Of a DNA stretch of 7,698 bases, positions 6,178-7,698 are shown one piece after another. The position numbers were made by a program, and so were the translations under genes. The number at the start of each line of letters is the position of its first letter. Position 1 is the first letter of the stretch. The notes under the pieces are model-generated. The model did not search any database, had not been told where the DNA came from, and saw nothing but the letters and a program-made list of their open reading frames with translations. This DNA comes from Candidatus Omnitrophota bacterium (GTDB lineage: Bacteria > Omnitrophota > Gorgyraeia > Duberdicusellales > 4484-171), in assembly GCA_028717025.1 (NCBI GenBank), contig JAQUOR010000076.1, positions 1-7,698 on the forward strand, read 5' to 3'.

Positions 6178-6181
6178 AGAG

Positions 6182-7228
6182 ATGAAAGAGCAGACGAAAG
6201 ATAAGAACGTTTCAGACAATAAAAAGAAAGCATTGGAATTAGCCCTTTCGCAGATAGAAAAGCAGTTCGGTAAGGGCGCGATCATGCGTTTAGGCGAGGG
6301 GGTCAGGCTCGATATAGACGTTATTCCCTCAGGAATTATCTCTCTGGATAAGGCTTTAGGAGTAGGAGGTTTGCCTAAGGGAAGGGTCGTTGAGATTTTC
6401 GGTCCTGAATCAAGCGGAAAGACAACCCTGACTTTAAGCATCATCGCGCAGGCGCAAAAACAAAGCGGTGGTACGGCAGCCTTTGTGGATGCGGAACACG
6501 CTTTTGACCCAGCGTATGCAAAGATCATAGGTGTTAACTTAGATGACCTTCTCATCTCGCAACCCGATACCGGGGAACAGGCCTTAGAGATCGTTGAGAC
6601 GCTGGTACGTTCAAACGCCATCGATTTAGTCGTCGTTGATTCGGTAGCAGCGCTTGTGCCGCGTTCCGAAATAGAGGGGGAAATGGGAGATGCGCAAATG
6701 GCGCTCCAGGCGCGCCTGATGAGCCAGGCTTTACGGAAACTTACCGCTGCTATCAGCAAGTCGAAAACATGCGTGGTTTTTATCAATCAGCTGCGCGAGA
6801 AAATAGGGGTGATGTTCGGAAATCCCGAGACAACCACCGGAGGAAGAGCCTTAAAATTTTATTCTTCGGTGAGGATTGATTTGCGCAGAATCGGCTCGGT
6901 AACTGCCGGGGATGAAATAATAGGCTCGCGCGTAAGAGCAAAGATCGTTAAAAATAAGGTAGCTGCGCCGTTTAAAGAGGCGCTTTTTGAAATAATGCAT
7001 ACTGAAGGTGTTTCAAAGGTCGGAGCGCTTATCGACGCTGCTGTTGATGCGGGGATTATCAAAAAATCAGGGAGCTGGCTATCCTACAAAGATAAAAACC
7101 TTGCGCAGGGCAAAGAGCAGTTACGCACACTTTTAAAAGAGAACGAGACCTTGCGACAGGAATTGGATGATGAGGTGCGTAAGGGAATCTTAGAGCCCGC
7201 AGCTCAAAGCGAAAAAGAAGAAGAATAA
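6182..7228 (+). CDS. recA: RecA recombinase
   Basis: RecA polymerises on single-stranded DNA with ATP, drives homologous pairing and strand exchange, and promotes LexA-type self-cleavage where the SOS system exists. The protein is 348 residues, the normal length. The N-terminal helix region ALSQIEKQFGKGAIMRLGEG leads to Walker A GPESSGKT (74-81). The catalytic glutamate is Glu105 in VDAEHAFDP, and Walker B is LVVVDSVAALVP (149-160). Loop L1 carries EGEMGD (165-170), FINQLREK holds the glutamine switch (Gln203), and loop L2 carries FGNPETTTGG (212-221). The C-terminal domain has SGSWLSY (296-302) and an acidic tail ending EKEEE. No intein or truncation is present. The open frame continues upstream to 5816, but that part is repeat-derived and lacks RecA similarity. 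recX follows after 65 nt, a common pairing. Confidence 0.99.
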   Translation: MKEQTKDKNVSDNKKKALELALSQIEKQFGKGAIMRLGEGVRLDIDVIPSGIISLDKALGVGGLPKGRVVEIFGPESSGKTTLTLSIIAQAQKQSGGTAAFVDAEHAFDPAYAKIIGVNLDDLLISQPDTGEQALEIVETLVRSNAIDLVVVDSVAALVPRSEIEGEMGDAQMALQARLMSQALRKLTAAISKSKTCVVFINQLREKIGVMFGNPETTTGGRALKFYSSVRIDLRRIGSVTAGDEIIGSRVRAKIVKNKVAAPFKEALFEIMHTEGVSKVGALIDAAVDAGIIKKSGSWLSYKDKNLAQGKEQLRTLLKENETLRQELDDEVRKGILEPAAQSEKEEE

Positions 7229-7282
7229 AAAATATCATTGCAAAAAGAGCTTTGATGCTGGTTCCGGGTATAGAGAAACGTT

Positions 7283-7287
7283 AAGGA
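7283..7287 (+). promoter_or_regulatory. Shine-Dalgarno sequence of recX
   Basis: AAGGA lies 6 nt before the GTG at 7294, ideal spacing. An in-frame TAA sits directly upstream of that GTG, so it is the first possible start and the best supported one. Confidence 0.75.
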
Positions 7288-7293
7288 CCTTAA

Positions 7294-7698
7294 GTGGACG
7301 AATATACGAAAGCGCTTAATTATGCGTTTCTTCTTCTCAAATACAGGTCCCGCAGCAGGCACGAGATAGTTTTCCGCCTTGAGCGTAAAAAATATTCGAG
7401 TAGTCTGATCAAAAAGGTATTAGATCATTTAGAGGAATACCGCTACATTAGCGATGCAGAGTTCGCAAGAGCTTTCATCGCGCAAAGCGTTGCAAAAGGG
7501 TATGGTAAAAGAAGGATCGAATGCAGCCTTAAAAAATTAGGGGTTTCAGGGGAAACCGCCGGGCCTCTCTTAAAATCACTGACGGAAGATAAAAGCAAAA
7601 TACGCGACATAATAGCAAAAAAAATAAAATACTATAGAGGCAAAAGAAATGTCGCAGCTAAAATAATGCGGCATTTAGTTGCGCGTGGATTTGGCTAC
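7294..7698 (+). CDS. recX: Regulatory protein RecX, 3'-truncated
   Basis: RecX binds RecA filaments and usually limits their extension or activity. The frame is open from GTG 7294 to the last base, giving 135 residues, so the C-terminus lies beyond the window; typical RecX proteins are about 150-210 residues. The sequence follows the RecX three-helix repeat pattern. It opens with ALNYAFLLLKYRSRSRHEI and continues with FRLERKKYSSSLIKKVLDHLEEYRYISDAEFARAFI (in two overlapping parts), then AKGYGKRRIECSLKKLGV. The final residues AAKIMRHLVARGFGY begin the third repeat, matching the family's LxRRGF(S)Y ending block. It uses GTG rather than ATG. Its position 65 nt after recA, with no terminator between them, suggests co-transcription from the recA promoter. 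The family call rests on this pattern plus the recA context. Confidence 0.93.
   Translation, partial: MDEYTKALNYAFLLLKYRSRSRHEIVFRLERKKYSSSLIKKVLDHLEEYRYISDAEFARAFIAQSVAKGYGKRRIECSLKKLGVSGETAGPLLKSLTEDKSKIRDIIAKKIKYYRGKRNVAAKIMRHLVARGFGY

Larger units (their letters stand above)
5799..6181. other. Long intergenic region between plsY and recA
   Basis: This is the only non-coding stretch over 300 nt in the window. It holds an AT-rich start, a GCAAAG-type inverted repeat (5848-5939), about 70 nt with nothing recognisable, a consensus promoter (6009-6037), a nested palindrome (6074-6120) bracketed by direct repeats, and the recA ribosome binding site. Open frames crossing it (5737-5940, and an upstream extension of recA from 5816) are low-complexity translations of the repeats with no family resemblance. 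No remnant of a decayed gene was recognised. Confidence 0.75.

Noticed and set aside
5816..6181. In-frame upstream extension of recA giving a 470-residue protein
   Set aside because: The added 122 residues translate the intergenic repeats and promoter, have no RecA resemblance, and the strong Shine-Dalgarno fixes the start at 6182.
6082..6786. 234-residue open frame on the minus strand across recA
   Set aside because: It is antisense to the strongly conserved recA frame, has no recognisable motif, and reflects codon bias on the complementary strand.

Overview
The window is a densely packed, single-strand run of bacterial housekeeping genes, all on the + strand. Nine genes are supported: a 5'-truncated DAHP synthase, prephenate dehydrogenase (tyrA), cytidylate kinase (cmk), elongation factor 4 (lepA), signal peptidase I (lepB), phosphatidylglycerophosphate synthase (pgsA), acyl-phosphate:glycerol-3-phosphate acyltransferase (plsY), recA and a 3'-truncated recX. 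All are recognisable from family motifs. No tRNA, rRNA, CRISPR array, phage gene or transposase is seen. Ester-lipid enzymes, signal peptidase I and RecA/RecX make it bacterial. The moderate GC content, frequent lack of Shine-Dalgarno sequences and short GC-rich palindromes between genes resemble uncultivated lineages such as Omnitrophota (PVC group). That placement is an impression from memory, not something the sequence proves.

Layout. Positions 1-2176 hold aromatic amino acid synthesis genes (DAHP synthase, then TyrA) followed by cmk, which overlaps tyrA by 4 nt. Positions 2182-4601 hold lepA and lepB in the same adjacency as the E. coli lep operon; a promoter-like sequence covers the lepA stop and could give a nearly leaderless lepB mRNA. 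Positions 4640-5798 hold pgsA and plsY, overlapping by 29 nt; both enzymes consume glycerol-3-phosphate to make membrane phospholipid. Gaps through this part are -29 to +38 nt, so the first seven genes could be transcribed together.

Positions 5799-6181 form the only long non-coding stretch and the most interesting part of the window. It carries an imperfect inverted repeat built of GCAAAG/TTTGCG units. Next comes a perfect-consensus sigma-70 promoter (TTGACA, 17 nt, TATAAT), then a 47-nt nested palindrome able to form a three-way-junction fold in the recA leader. That palindrome is bracketed by 14-nt near-identical direct repeats, and a strong Shine-Dalgarno precedes recA. recA is followed after 65 nt by recX, which starts with GTG and runs off the window; RecX usually modulates RecA filaments.

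No novel multi-gene system is visible. What deserves a second look is the non-coding architecture upstream of recA and the uneven use of translation-initiation signals.
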